Shown here: positions 17,701 through 25,177 of the stretch, one piece after another | How the letters are laid out: every line of letters begins with the position of its first letter | Position numbering within the stretch: the first letter of the stretch is position 1 | Assembly: GCA_018268915.1 (NCBI GenBank) | Contig: JAFDVQ010000007.1 | Coordinates: forward strand, 124,001 to 188,000 | Length of the DNA: 64,000 bases | Direction of reading: 5' to 3' | DNA from: Acidobacteriota bacterium | GTDB taxonomy: Bacteria > Acidobacteriota > Terriglobia > Terriglobales > Acidobacteriaceae | Made by a program: the position numbers and the translations under genes | Notes under the pieces: model-generated | Told to the model about the DNA's origin: nothing | The model's input: only the letters and a program-made list of their open reading frames with translations | Database searches by the model: none

Positions 17701-18985
17701 AAGCAAGCTTGATCTGCGCACGAAGCCTGAGTAGCTGCGGCCGGTTCGGTCCTTGTTCGTCGAGCTTCTCGACTTGCTGCTTCGCGGTCGCAACTTCAGA
17801 CTGGGAATTCTGATCGTCTCTCTGCGCCTTGTAGAGGTCCGAGAGATTCATGTGGAGCTGAATCCCATAGAGCGGTCCTTCGACCGGCTCGGCCGGCAGG
17901 TGTGCAATGGCAATCTTGTATTCGTTGATCGCTTCGGGCCCCTGATCGTGAATGCGGGCAATCTCTCCGCGAATCGCATGAAGCCGGTAGTTGTTGCCGT
18001 CGATTCCGGCGGCCCGCTTCAGGAATGCATCCGCCTCTTCCGTCGATCCTGCCGCCACCTGCGCCTGCGCAGCTGACAACTGCAGGTTCAGGTCCTTGGG
18101 GACAGAGTTCGCGGCCTTGGCGTACGTCTTTGCAGATTCATCCAGTTTGCCGTCGAGCTGATAGGTGTAAGCAAGTTCGGCGACAACATCCGGTCGAGGA
18201 TTTTTGATTGATTTCAGCGCTGCGATCGCTTCGGGGTACTTCCCCTCCTGGCGGTAATAGCCGGCCATTGCTCGCTGCACCTCAGGATTATCTGGGGCCC
18301 TTTTCCTTGCCGCCTCGAGGTACCTGGTCGCCATATCCGGCTTGTTCAGGTGCTCGTAGCTGATGGCCAGCAGCAGTTCCGACCGTGCGTCCGGGTGAGC
18401 ACGCTCCGCCTGCCCCAGAGCGTCCACAGCAGAGGCGTAATCCCCACCACGCATATAAATATCGCCGAGAACAAGGGCGTCATTTGCACGTTTCGGATTC
18501 GCCGCCAGCACCTGTTTCAGCAGCTTCTGAGCTTCTTCGTTCTTGCCCATCGCGGCATAGGTCTGCGCCAAGCCCGACAGGCCTTCCAGGGAAGAGGGGT
18601 TGATCCTTAGCCCGTGTGAATATGCATCGGACGACTGCCCGTAGCGCCCATTTAGGCGGGCTGCGTATCCCACCAGAAACCACAGCTGGGCATCATTAGG
18701 TGCAGCCTGCGCGGCGCGCTGGGCGAATTCGAGCGCACGAACCTTATCGCCGCGCTGGAGAGCCTGTTCCGCCGCCCGTCCCAGTCGCGCGTTCTCGATA
18801 TTCGAGCCAAATCCAAGTTCTGGCTGCTGACCCTGCGCCTGTTTTGGCGCTTGCTTCTGCCCGGGTTTTGCGTTCTGATTAGGAGTTTCAGGTCCGATCT
18901 GGTACGTCTGCGCATGAGCAGCGCAGACAGCGGCCAAAAAAACCGCCAGATAGGCAGAATTCAATGGTCTGACTTTCAATTTCAA
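14744..18985 (-). CDS. Giant TPR protein with outer-membrane barrel (EPS export porin, BcsC/PgaA-like layout)
   Basis: The protein has 1413 residues from TTG 18985 with AGGTGA upstream. A signal peptide ends at AAHAQ (residue 26). Residues 70-1060 are continuous TPR repeats, for example the ALQRGDKVRALEFAQRA, NPSSLEGLSGLAQTYAAMGK and DPDMVTAYVNRGYM blocks, more than 20 units. The last 330 residues change to alternating polar/nonpolar strands with NWEIQARSAFSS and GGVQTETFFNFPGG, ending in Phe (QIRPYIQVSIF), which is the outer-membrane barrel signal. This is the layout of BcsC, PgaA and AlgK/E, in which TPRs bind the polymer or synthase and the barrel passes the polymer. I infer polysaccharide export; sequence family membership is not proven. 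It is divergent from the PTPS-related operon. Confidence 0.8.
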   Translation of the reverse strand: MKLKVRPLNSAYLAVFLAAVCAAHAQTYQIGPETPNQNAKPGQKQAPKQAQGQQPELGFGSNIENARLGRAAEQALQRGDKVRALEFAQRAAQAAPNDAQLWFLVGYAARLNGRYGQSSDAYSHGLRINPSSLEGLSGLAQTYAAMGKNEEAQKLLKQVLAANPKRANDALVLGDIYMRGGDYASAVDALGQAERAHPDARSELLLAISYEHLNKPDMATRYLEAARKRAPDNPEVQRAMAGYYRQEGKYPEAIAALKSIKNPRPDVVAELAYTYQLDGKLDESAKTYAKAANSVPKDLNLQLSAAQAQVAAGSTEEADAFLKRAAGIDGNNYRLHAIRGEIARIHDQGPEAINEYKIAIAHLPAEPVEGPLYGIQLHMNLSDLYKAQRDDQNSQSEVATAKQQVEKLDEQGPNRPQLLRLRAQIKLASGDPNGALADVRNALAIDSRNPGGLQLNGDVLMKLGRTEEAITTYKKILAIDAKNRFALISLGYASRAAGRDDDAEKYFQRLTQVEPNLSVGYAALGDLYTARKHYSKAETAYAKAFELAPKNAMVVAGAMNAAIEAHDLDLAGKWLARSTPEMAAEPQFLREEERYLSFKGDYEQSAKIGQQAIKVLPKDRDVVVYLGYDMLHMERYDELFALTQQYMDVLPKEPDIPLLQGYVHKHQNKSEEAEQDFTETLKRDPDMVTAYVNRGYMRNDLHNPEGASADFDAALKRDPKNGEANLGMAYADLNLHRSQAAIRHADIAEKLMGDSKNVHVIRATAYGREGMLTKAATEYKAALKFTPDDPALHLGLAGTLFGARRYHDAIDELQVAEKYGPDNPAIPAMLARSYAFLGEREQTFHYVEIAEKVALAAPPPSNPYAESIQSDTFVSTGQALAELGDQNAAMDRYRKALEMPQANRVSVRLAIAQTMAQQDRNDDAQREIALAMMEAAAGDSLPPTGQQYIQAADIFRSLHDYQLSETYIGHAKIAGAPETSVRIGLANTYLALGETTKANAELAAIKTDADSAPDYQYLLAQANLYRQEHRNVEALSSFAQASNIGGEDESASTSLLQAGANEGLRVTPQVSVLSDFTVAPIFEDTTTYVLDSKLDASFVVPSTDPSLLPPPRSQLQMQSTNAFHLHLGKLPEPGGFFQIRNSRGQISVPATNSIANRNTTDWTLNFALNPSVNLGRNIITFSGGVQTTIRRDSLSPREINQNLFRTFIYMQTSSFFNALSASGYLIRESGPFTNTDEHSRVLAAALNFRVGAPWGKTALVTGWGGGDQVFHPAEIEDYLTSSYIGLEHRFSERLSVRGMVEDLRAWRVVHGRSGIAQDLRPAASVDFKPRRNWEIQARSAFSSTRSFHVYDASQNGFSVSYARPFKRKFRDESGEVVLQYPIRISGGVQTETFFNFPGGHSQQIRPYIQVSIF

Positions 18986-19285
18986 AGAAGTTTCACCTGG
19001 TCCGCTCTTTCACTGCAGGAGTTCACACAGCCGCGAACTCTCGGATACTTGAATTAGATTCCAGAATATGCCGAAAATGTTGGCTGAATTCTGGATGCTG
19101 ACACGAATGGGTAATGCCACGAAAGTTATATGTTTCTGTGATTTTGGCCCATCATGCAACCGGAGCTGCCCGATTATGAATCGAATGAGGAAAGCTCAAA
19201 AAATGTCGGGGTGCTTAGCTGCGCGCTTTGATTTCATGGCACCAAGCTAGATTTTTCCCGCAAGAACAATCCATGAGAGGAACCT
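18986..19285. promoter_or_regulatory. Divergent promoter region of the EPS locus
   Basis: This 300-base gap separates the giant TPR gene (minus) from the membrane-protein operon (plus) and must hold both promoters. I see AT-richer tracts around 19040-19140 but no -35/-10 pair good enough to name, and no sigma-54 type GG-N10-GC site. Confidence 0.5.
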
Positions 19286-21043
19286 GTGCAGAAGTCTGAA
19301 GTGCACCTATCAAGGCGGCCCATACCGCTTCCCTTCATCTTAATGGCAGTTTTGCTGGTTCACCTGCCGCTGATGGTGATGAAGCTGCCGTTGAAGTCAT
19401 ACGACACTAACTTCCACATCTTCTTCGCCTCCCACTATCTGCAACACTGGTTCGACCCCTGGAATACCAAATGGTATGCAGGCTTCTCCCAGGCCACCTA
19501 CCCGCCCTTACCGCAGCAATGGGTAGCCGTCATATCGCACCTGATGGGCCTGGAATATGCCTACATGCTGGTGCAACTGATTGCGATTCTCCTGCTCGCA
19601 GTTGGCGTGTATCGTTTCTCGCTCCTGTGGGTATCGCCTCGTGCGGCGTCTCTTGCTGCTCTGGCCAGCGTTTTCCTCGGCTCGGAAAGCTTCCTGGTCT
19701 ACTCCGCCGGACAGCTCGGCACCACCTCAGCCGCCCCCATCTATCTCAACGCCCTTCCGTTTCTCTTCGAGTGGATTCGATTCGGCCGGTGGCGCGCCTT
19801 CCTCAAGGCGACAGCGCTCTTTGCTGCTGCCGCTGCCGCCCATCACGCGACCCTGATCTTCGGCTCATTCTTCTTCGCACTGCCCGTAGTAGCCCTGGCA
19901 ATCCTGGACCGCCATGAAGGGGAGGAGGATCAGAAGTCCTCTGCCGCTGCTCTCATCGCGCGCACCGTCGGAATCGTAGTCATCGTCACCGCGATCATTG
20001 CGGCAGTTCTTCTGCCCTTCTGGATCGCCCTCATTCACAACCCGGTGACGCAGGAGCCGATTCCCCACGCCAGCCGCGCCAACTATATCCTGAGCCCCTT
20101 CTGGGGCATAAACTACTTCATCGTCCCCTATGGTGCGCTCATCCTCGCGTTTCCGTTCATCTTCATGCGCGGAGCCTCCGTGCGGCGGCTTCGTCCCCTG
20201 CTCATCGGCTTCTGGGTCGCAATGCTTGTCGGGCTGGGTGGCACAACACCTGTCAGCCAGATCGTTCTCCGCCGCGCTGGAGAAGTCATCACCATGGAGC
20301 GCTTCAGCTACTGGGCGACGCTTCTGGCGCTGCCGTTCCTTGGCGTCCTCATCACGGAATTGATCGATCGCTACAAGACTCGCGCGGTTGCCGTGGTTTG
20401 CACCCTGGCTGCCATGACCTGTGGGCTCGCCGTAGCGTGGTCCACCATCCATCCGCCCGATGCGCAGGAATTTGATACCAAGCCTGTGGCCGACTGGCTC
20501 AACCGCGATGGCCACAACAACTACCGCTATGTGACACTCGGCTTCGGCAACAAGATCGCCCGGTTAGCAATGCAAACGGAAGCAGGGAGTGTCGACGGCG
20601 AGTGGAACTCTGGCCGCCAGCTTCCCGAGCTTACTGCGCACGGCGCCGGACAGCTTACCAGTTCAAAATTCTTCGGCAAGAACGGCATCGATTCACTGCG
20701 AGCAATTCTCGAGCACGCTGACCACTACGGCCTGAAGTGGGTCTTTGTCCGGGATCATTACTACGATCCGCTTCTGGCTTTTGCCGGGTGGCGGCCAGTG
20801 GATAATCTCAACGACCGCACCATCATCGTTTGGAGCAAGGATGGAGTTCCGCCGGCAACTCCCATTAACACGCCCCAGATTCCTCCGCATTGGCAAGGTT
20901 TGATGTGGGGCATTCTCCCGTTTGGCAGCAGCATTCTGGCATTGCTCGTTTTGTTGATTCCAGAAGGCACTCCCCTGGAGAGCCGAATATCTTTCCCTTC
21001 CCCAGCCGAGGAGGAATACGCGTCAGGGAGGCTAGCATCGTGA
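19286..21043 (+). CDS. Multispanning membrane protein, PTPS-related (PF10131-like)
   Basis: The protein has 585 residues with about ten membrane helices. It starts at GTG 19286 after GAGAGGAACCT. The early periplasmic loop YDTNFHIFFASHYLQHWFDPW followed by NTKWYAGFSQATYPP matches the 6-pyruvoyl-tetrahydropterin-synthase-related membrane proteins, a GT-C-like glycosyltransferase superfamily; the acidic Asp39/His43 pair after the first helix is where GT-C enzymes hold the metal or substrate. After the last helix of the core, residues 400-520 form a soluble region. It is a candidate lipid-linked sugar transferase or polymerase of the locus. It heads the plus-strand operon, and its stop overlaps the next start as GTGA at 21040-21043. 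Confidence 0.75.
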   Translation: MQKSEVHLSRRPIPLPFILMAVLLVHLPLMVMKLPLKSYDTNFHIFFASHYLQHWFDPWNTKWYAGFSQATYPPLPQQWVAVISHLMGLEYAYMLVQLIAILLLAVGVYRFSLLWVSPRAASLAALASVFLGSESFLVYSAGQLGTTSAAPIYLNALPFLFEWIRFGRWRAFLKATALFAAAAAAHHATLIFGSFFFALPVVALAILDRHEGEEDQKSSAAALIARTVGIVVIVTAIIAAVLLPFWIALIHNPVTQEPIPHASRANYILSPFWGINYFIVPYGALILAFPFIFMRGASVRRLRPLLIGFWVAMLVGLGGTTPVSQIVLRRAGEVITMERFSYWATLLALPFLGVLITELIDRYKTRAVAVVCTLAAMTCGLAVAWSTIHPPDAQEFDTKPVADWLNRDGHNNYRYVTLGFGNKIARLAMQTEAGSVDGEWNSGRQLPELTAHGAGQLTSSKFFGKNGIDSLRAILEHADHYGLKWVFVRDHYYDPLLAFAGWRPVDNLNDRTIIVWSKDGVPPATPINTPQIPPHWQGLMWGILPFGSSILALLVLLIPEGTPLESRISFPSPAEEEYASGRLAS

Positions 21044-22170
21044 GCAACGGAAGTCGCCTATTGGCTGTCGTACTCGCCGCCGCAACTGTAGCTCTGGTGA
21101 CGATTGGAACTCTCTGGCCCAGTAAGTCTGCAGCCGCCTTCGCCAGCGGCGCGCAGTTCACCACCTCGGCAGGTACACCGGAAGCCGCCGTTCGCACGCT
21201 TGGCGAGCAGATCCGTGCGAACTCATATGGCCGCGCTTATGAAGCCCTTGCCAACAAGGGCGAATTCAGCGAACAACAGTTCCATCGCGATCTCACCAGT
21301 GGCTGGCCTGATCTTCGTACCTATGCAACGCTCAGCGATTTTCAGGTTCAGCCCCTTCACGCCACCGACTCCGAAGCCAGCGTGCGGCTCAAAATGCAGT
21401 GGTCCACTGTCGTCGGCCCATCGATCAGCACCCGCGAGCTTCACCTGGTCAGGAATGGCAGCAAGTGGCAAATCGAGTGGCCCATCCAGAAAGAGCCAGT
21501 CGTTCCTCCGCAGGTCATCCCTGTCAACTATCTCCGCTGGGATGTGATCAACCGCGGTTCAGCAGATGACTGGGGCGCAAATGACGTCGAAGCGCCCCAC
21601 GTCCGCATCGTCGACATGCACCCTGTGCAGCGTGCCGAAGGGCTCGTTCTGCTTGGTGAGTTGTTGAACGAAGATGTTATCCCAGCTTACGTGTCTGTCT
21701 CCGCTACGCTTTTATCTAAGGATCAGAAGGTCATCGACACAGAAGGCAGTTTCGATAACATCTCGCATCAGCTTCTGCCCAAGCAGGTCACGCCCTTCCT
21801 CATTCGCTTCCCGAACGTCACGCTCTCGCAAGTCGGAAGCGTGCGCATGACGCCGTTCTCGACTCTGATTTCGGCATCGGCGGATCCCGTTATCGAAATT
21901 CAGGATGAGAAGCTGACGCCTGCACCTGATGCTTCGCTTACGGGACAGCTGGTAAACCAGAGCGGTCAGATTGCCAATGTCGCGCACGTGATGGGTACGT
22001 TCTACGACCAATCAGGCCAGGTCGTGTGGGTCGGCGATCAATATGTTGATCACGCGCTCCTTCCAGGAACCCCGATTGCCTTCAACATTCATATCCCGGA
22101 AGACCTCGCCCGCAAGGTCAGCAGCCAGCGGACAGTCGTTGCGACTTATAGCTTCGGAGGGGCTCAGTGA
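21040..22170 (+). CDS. Membrane-anchored protein of unknown function with FxLYD-like domain
   Basis: The protein has 376 residues. It starts at GTG 21040, with GGGAGG eight bases upstream and a GTGA overlap with the previous stop. One N-terminal membrane helix (LLAVVLAAATVALVTIGTLW) places the rest outside the cytoplasm. Residues 45-150 look like an NTF2/DUF4878 cone (AAVRTLGEQIRANSYGRAYEAL, then VRNGSKWQIEWPI). The last 130 residues (LTGQLVNQSGQIANVAHVMGTFYDQSGQVV) follow the FxLYD beta-sandwich pattern. No enzyme motif is seen. Its place between a GT-C-like protein and a GT2 enzyme suggests an accessory role in polymer assembly. Confidence 0.65.
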   Translation: MSNGSRLLAVVLAAATVALVTIGTLWPSKSAAAFASGAQFTTSAGTPEAAVRTLGEQIRANSYGRAYEALANKGEFSEQQFHRDLTSGWPDLRTYATLSDFQVQPLHATDSEASVRLKMQWSTVVGPSISTRELHLVRNGSKWQIEWPIQKEPVVPPQVIPVNYLRWDVINRGSADDWGANDVEAPHVRIVDMHPVQRAEGLVLLGELLNEDVIPAYVSVSATLLSKDQKVIDTEGSFDNISHQLLPKQVTPFLIRFPNVTLSQVGSVRMTPFSTLISASADPVIEIQDEKLTPAPDASLTGQLVNQSGQIANVAHVMGTFYDQSGQVVWVGDQYVDHALLPGTPIAFNIHIPEDLARKVSSQRTVVATYSFGGAQ

Positions 22171-23033
22171 GGACAGTTATCCCAACTTTGCTGGGTGGCC
22201 TCGCTCTCGGAATCACCACGGCTTTTGCGCAGTCCGGCGATCTCACCATGCCCAAGACCATCGAAGCTGGAGCTGCGTTCTCCATTCAGAGCGCCGGCAG
22301 CGGGAAGGGAACGATCTATATCGCTGGCCCTGGTCAGGTGATCAAGCAGGATGTCCAGCTGGGAGCTGGCATATCCATTCCTGCGGGCTCGCTGTACAAC
22401 GCTGGGCACTATTCGGTCTGGCTGACCTCGGATTCCTCGACGCAGTCAGGGTCGATTGATGTCCTCCCCGCGCAAAAACTTTCTGACATCACTTTTATTG
22501 CTAAACCCTCCCGTCTTCCTGTAGCTTTACACAACGCAATCACAGGTTCAGTCTACGTTTTCGATTCCTACGGGAATCTGATCACTAAGCCCATGCAGAT
22601 TTCTTTTCAGCTTTTGAATCCGGGTAGCGCTCCCCAGACCCGGACGGCGGAGACCCGTCACGGAGCGGCATGGACACAGATGGACTCTGCTGCGCGCGAG
22701 GGCAAGGCGCAATTTATTGCCAAGGTCGGGGATATTTCCAGCACTCGAATCGTCGGGCAGGTTCCCGGTGATCCCTGCACTATCAAAATGAACGCGAAAG
22801 CGGCGGGCAATAAGATTCAGCTCGTCACCGACCCCGTCAAGGATTGCAGTGGTAACGCTATTCCTGACGGTACCATTGTGACCTTCACCGCATCCTACGG
22901 TGATGCCAAGTCCACAGTAGATGTTCCCCTCAAGAAAGGAATCGCATCTACTGTAATACCAGCACACCGTGGAGCCATGATCTCAGTAGCCAGCGGTGTG
23001 GTCCTTGGAAACCAGATTAGGTGGGCACAGTGA
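22167..23033 (+). CDS. Exported Ig-like protein of unknown function
   Basis: The protein has 288 residues, with GTG start at 22167 overlapping the previous stop as GTGA. A signal peptide (PTLLGGLALGITTAFAQ) is followed by beta-rich segments: AGAAFSIQSAGSGKGTIYIAG resembles an Ig-like fold, and residues 110-280 (TGSVYVFDSYGNLITKPMQISF, IPDGTIVTFTAS, GIASTVIPA) resemble two bacterial Ig-like group-1 (invasin-type) domains. It contains two cysteines (DPCTIK, KDCSGN) that could form a disulfide. It is probably periplasmic; I do not recognise a specific family. Confidence 0.65.
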   Translation: MRTVIPTLLGGLALGITTAFAQSGDLTMPKTIEAGAAFSIQSAGSGKGTIYIAGPGQVIKQDVQLGAGISIPAGSLYNAGHYSVWLTSDSSTQSGSIDVLPAQKLSDITFIAKPSRLPVALHNAITGSVYVFDSYGNLITKPMQISFQLLNPGSAPQTRTAETRHGAAWTQMDSAAREGKAQFIAKVGDISSTRIVGQVPGDPCTIKMNAKAAGNKIQLVTDPVKDCSGNAIPDGTIVTFTASYGDAKSTVDVPLKKGIASTVIPAHRGAMISVASGVVLGNQIRWAQ

Positions 23034-23536
23034 TACCAAAACAGATGTTGCTGATTTCCGCCTTTTCCACCGCTCTCTCGCTCTCAGCCTATGCCGCTGA
23101 TGAGCCCACAGTACATGTCCAACAGCCTCGTCTGCAGGGTCCTCGCGAACTCCAGGAAGCCACCGCAAAAGCCGTGGTCCAGAACTACCTCGATTCCTGG
23201 CAGAGCATGAGCAAGGCCCTCAATCAGAACCGCCCCGATCTCCTCGACCGGGACTTTGTCGGTTCAGCCAAGGAGAAACTCGCGGCCACAATTAAGCAAC
23301 AGACGGCCGCCGGTGTAAGCACCACCTATCGCGATCGCTCCCACGACGTGCAAATCTTGTTCTATTCGCCGGAAGGGCTCTCTATTCAGCTCGCCGACGA
23401 TGTCGAATACGATGTGCAATTGTCCAGTGGCGGCAAGTCGTTGGGAACACAGCAGGTAAAAACCAGGTACGTCGTGGTTCTCACCCCTTCTGAAGTTCGC
23501 TGGCGGGTGCGTATTTTTCAGGCTGAGGAACAGTGA
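23030..23536 (+). CDS. Small exported protein of unknown function (NTF2-like pattern)
   Basis: The protein has 168 residues. The GTG at 23030 overlaps the preceding TGA as GTGA; an in-frame GTG/ATG earlier is not needed. A signal peptide (ISAFSTALSLSAYAAD) is followed by a helix-rich half (AKAVVQNYLDSWQSMSKALNQNRPDLLDRDFVG) and a strand-rich half (VQLSSGGKSLGTQQ, RYVVVLTPSEVRWRVRIFQAE). This resembles the NTF2-like cone fold of SnoaL/DUF4440 proteins, without catalytic residues I can name. It is the third GTGA-coupled member of the operon, so its stoichiometry is probably tied to the preceding exported protein. Confidence 0.65.
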   Translation: MIPKQMLLISAFSTALSLSAYAADEPTVHVQQPRLQGPRELQEATAKAVVQNYLDSWQSMSKALNQNRPDLLDRDFVGSAKEKLAATIKQQTAAGVSTTYRDRSHDVQILFYSPEGLSIQLADDVEYDVQLSSGGKSLGTQQVKTRYVVVLTPSEVRWRVRIFQAEEQ

Positions 23537-23621
23537 ATTCGAAATTAACTGCATCTAAACAATTTGGGCCGGGTGAAAAACCCTCTTGCGGGACACCCAA
23601 TGCGATCAAACAGGAGCTGAA

Positions 23622-24647
23622 ATGATCTCAATCGTCATACCGATTTATAACGAAGAAGAGCTGATCGAGCAGCTGAACGAGGCCCTCGCATCTGCCTTGA
23701 AGGGGGCGGTGGACGACTACGAAATTGTCTACGTCAACGATGGTTCAACTGACTCATCGCTCGAACTTCTTCGTGGGCTGCAGGCTGTTGATTCGCATGT
23801 GGTTGTCGTAGAACTCTCTCGCAATTGGGGTCACATGGGCGCCATTAACGCAGGCCTCCAGACCGCACGCGGGCGTGCCGTCATTCTCATGGACGGTGAC
23901 TTCCAGGATCCTCCCGAGGTTCTTCCTCGCATGATCGATGCCTGGCGCAAAGGGGCAGAGGTGGTGGTTGGCGTTCGCCGCAGCCGTCAGGAAAGCCGGA
24001 AGATGCTGGCATTCCTCTTCCCCCTGTTCTATCGCGTCATGGGCTCGCTCTCCGACTATCCGATTCCGCTCAACGCCGGCATCTTCAGCCTCATGGACCG
24101 CAGGGCCCTCGATTCCGTTCTCGCAATGCGGGAAAAGAACCGTTATCTCCCCGGCCTTCGCGCCTGGGTAGGCTATAAGAACGCCATCGTTTACTACGAC
24201 CGTCAGGATCGTCTCGGCGGAGAAGGCAAACTCTCCTTCATCAGCCGTATCAAGTACGCGATGGATGCGATCACCAGCTTCAGCTACAAGCCGCTCAGGC
24301 TGAGCTTCGGACTGTTTGGGTTCACGCTGAGCGTCTCCATGCTGATGCTGCTCTGCATGTTCATCCCCAAGAGTTCCGTAGCTACTGCAGCTTTCGGGCT
24401 GGCCAGCGCGATGTTCTTCGTCGGAGGCCTGGTGATGCTCTCAATCGGCATCCTTGGCGAGTATGTCGGCCGAATCTACGACGAAGTTCGCAACCGTCCA
24501 CTTTCCCTCATCAGCCACGTTCATCGTCCCCAGGTCAGCATCCAGACCGAAACTGGCACGATCGAGGTCCCCGTGGGCAGCTATGGCATCGCAGGCGGTC
24601 TGTCGGCAATGCAGGCCGGCAGCTTCCAGGAGCAAGACGCAGCATAA
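23622..24647 (+). CDS. GT2 glycosyltransferase, GtrB/undecaprenyl-phosphate sugar transferase type
   Basis: The protein has 341 residues. The ATG at 23622 has AGGAGC upstream. The GT-A core has IVIPIYNEEELIEQ at the N-terminus, VYVNDGSTDSS, the AINAGLQTARGRAVILMDGDFQDPPE donor block with the DGD metal site, and the RNRYLPGLRAW-like acceptor loop. Two C-terminal membrane helices (LRLSFGLFGFTLSVSMLMLLC and MFFVGGLVMLSIGILGEYVGRIYDEV) are typical of GtrB and ArnC/DPM1-like enzymes, which load a sugar onto undecaprenyl phosphate. The final 40 residues are unstructured. It probably makes the lipid-linked donor for the GT-C-like protein encoded at the start of the same operon. Confidence 0.9.
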   Translation: MISIVIPIYNEEELIEQLNEALASALKGAVDDYEIVYVNDGSTDSSLELLRGLQAVDSHVVVVELSRNWGHMGAINAGLQTARGRAVILMDGDFQDPPEVLPRMIDAWRKGAEVVVGVRRSRQESRKMLAFLFPLFYRVMGSLSDYPIPLNAGIFSLMDRRALDSVLAMREKNRYLPGLRAWVGYKNAIVYYDRQDRLGGEGKLSFISRIKYAMDAITSFSYKPLRLSFGLFGFTLSVSMLMLLCMFIPKSSVATAAFGLASAMFFVGGLVMLSIGILGEYVGRIYDEVRNRPLSLISHVHRPQVSIQTETGTIEVPVGSYGIAGGLSAMQAGSFQEQDAA

Positions 24648-24670
24648 CCCTGATGAAAAGTTCATTCCTG

Positions 24671-24704
24671 ACCCCGTCGCTGAGTCGACGGGGTTTTTGT
24701 TTTC
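24671..24704 (+). terminator. Rho-independent terminator of the GT operon
   Basis: A perfect 9-bp stem (ACCCCGTCG / CGACGGGGT, 24671-24679 and 24686-24694) with a six-base loop is followed by TTTTGTTTT. It lies 24 bases after the GT2 stop. Confidence 0.92.
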
Positions 24705-25177
24705 TGCTGGGGCATTCAACCGGTGCGTCTCTTGCACGGGTCTTCGGCCCAAAAACTGGGTCATCCTGGATTTTTGACCTTTTGCAGATTATTAGCCAGT
24801 TTGGGAGGAAAATATACGTAGTCAGCTCCCACAGCTATCGGTGCCAGCTGCCTGAGTTAGTAAATTGAGCAGTAGCAGGAACTTAGAAATAAGTCGTTTC
24901 GATAGAAGAATTTCAGAAAAACTAGTTCCACTCTGTTATGAGACGGTCAGGAATTGAGCACGCGGCATGAGAGCTGAGCCTGGCCTGGATTAAGTTGAGC
25001 TCTTTGAATAACTTGCAAATAAGTGGCCTGAATAGAATAATTTACAAGAATCTCCTTAGCTCTTAGAAAGCGCTGCCCAGCCCTGCTATATAAGTCCTTG
25101 ATTTTGTATTAAGTAGCAAATTCACTATCGTTCATGGGCGGTGCGGGGCAGGCCCGAACCACCCACGTCTGATTTTC
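24705..25177. other. AT-rich intergenic region
   Basis: About 470 bases without a credible gene, clearly richer in A/T than its neighbours. It lies between a plus-strand terminator and the end of a minus-strand gene, so it is not needed as a promoter for either. It contains the pair of related segments described separately. Confidence 0.6.
24863..25052. repeat. Pair of diverged direct repeats, TTGAGC-N10-ACTT..AAATAAGT
   Basis: Two related segments, about 24866-24921 and 24996-25051, 130 bases apart. Each has TTGAGC, ten bases, then ACTTxxAAATAAGT, then ATAGAAxAATTT at the same spacing. Over the 41-base core I count 29 identical positions. The second copy also reads as TTGCAA, 17 bases, AATAAT, so they might be duplicated promoter-like segments. 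Confidence 0.5.

Noticed and set aside
13058-18985. Similar leader bases (TTGAAxTTGAAAGT) near two minus-strand gene starts (13072-13085 and 18972-18985)
   Set aside because: They may simply be similar by chance; one is upstream of the chosen start and the other at it, so they do not mark the same element.
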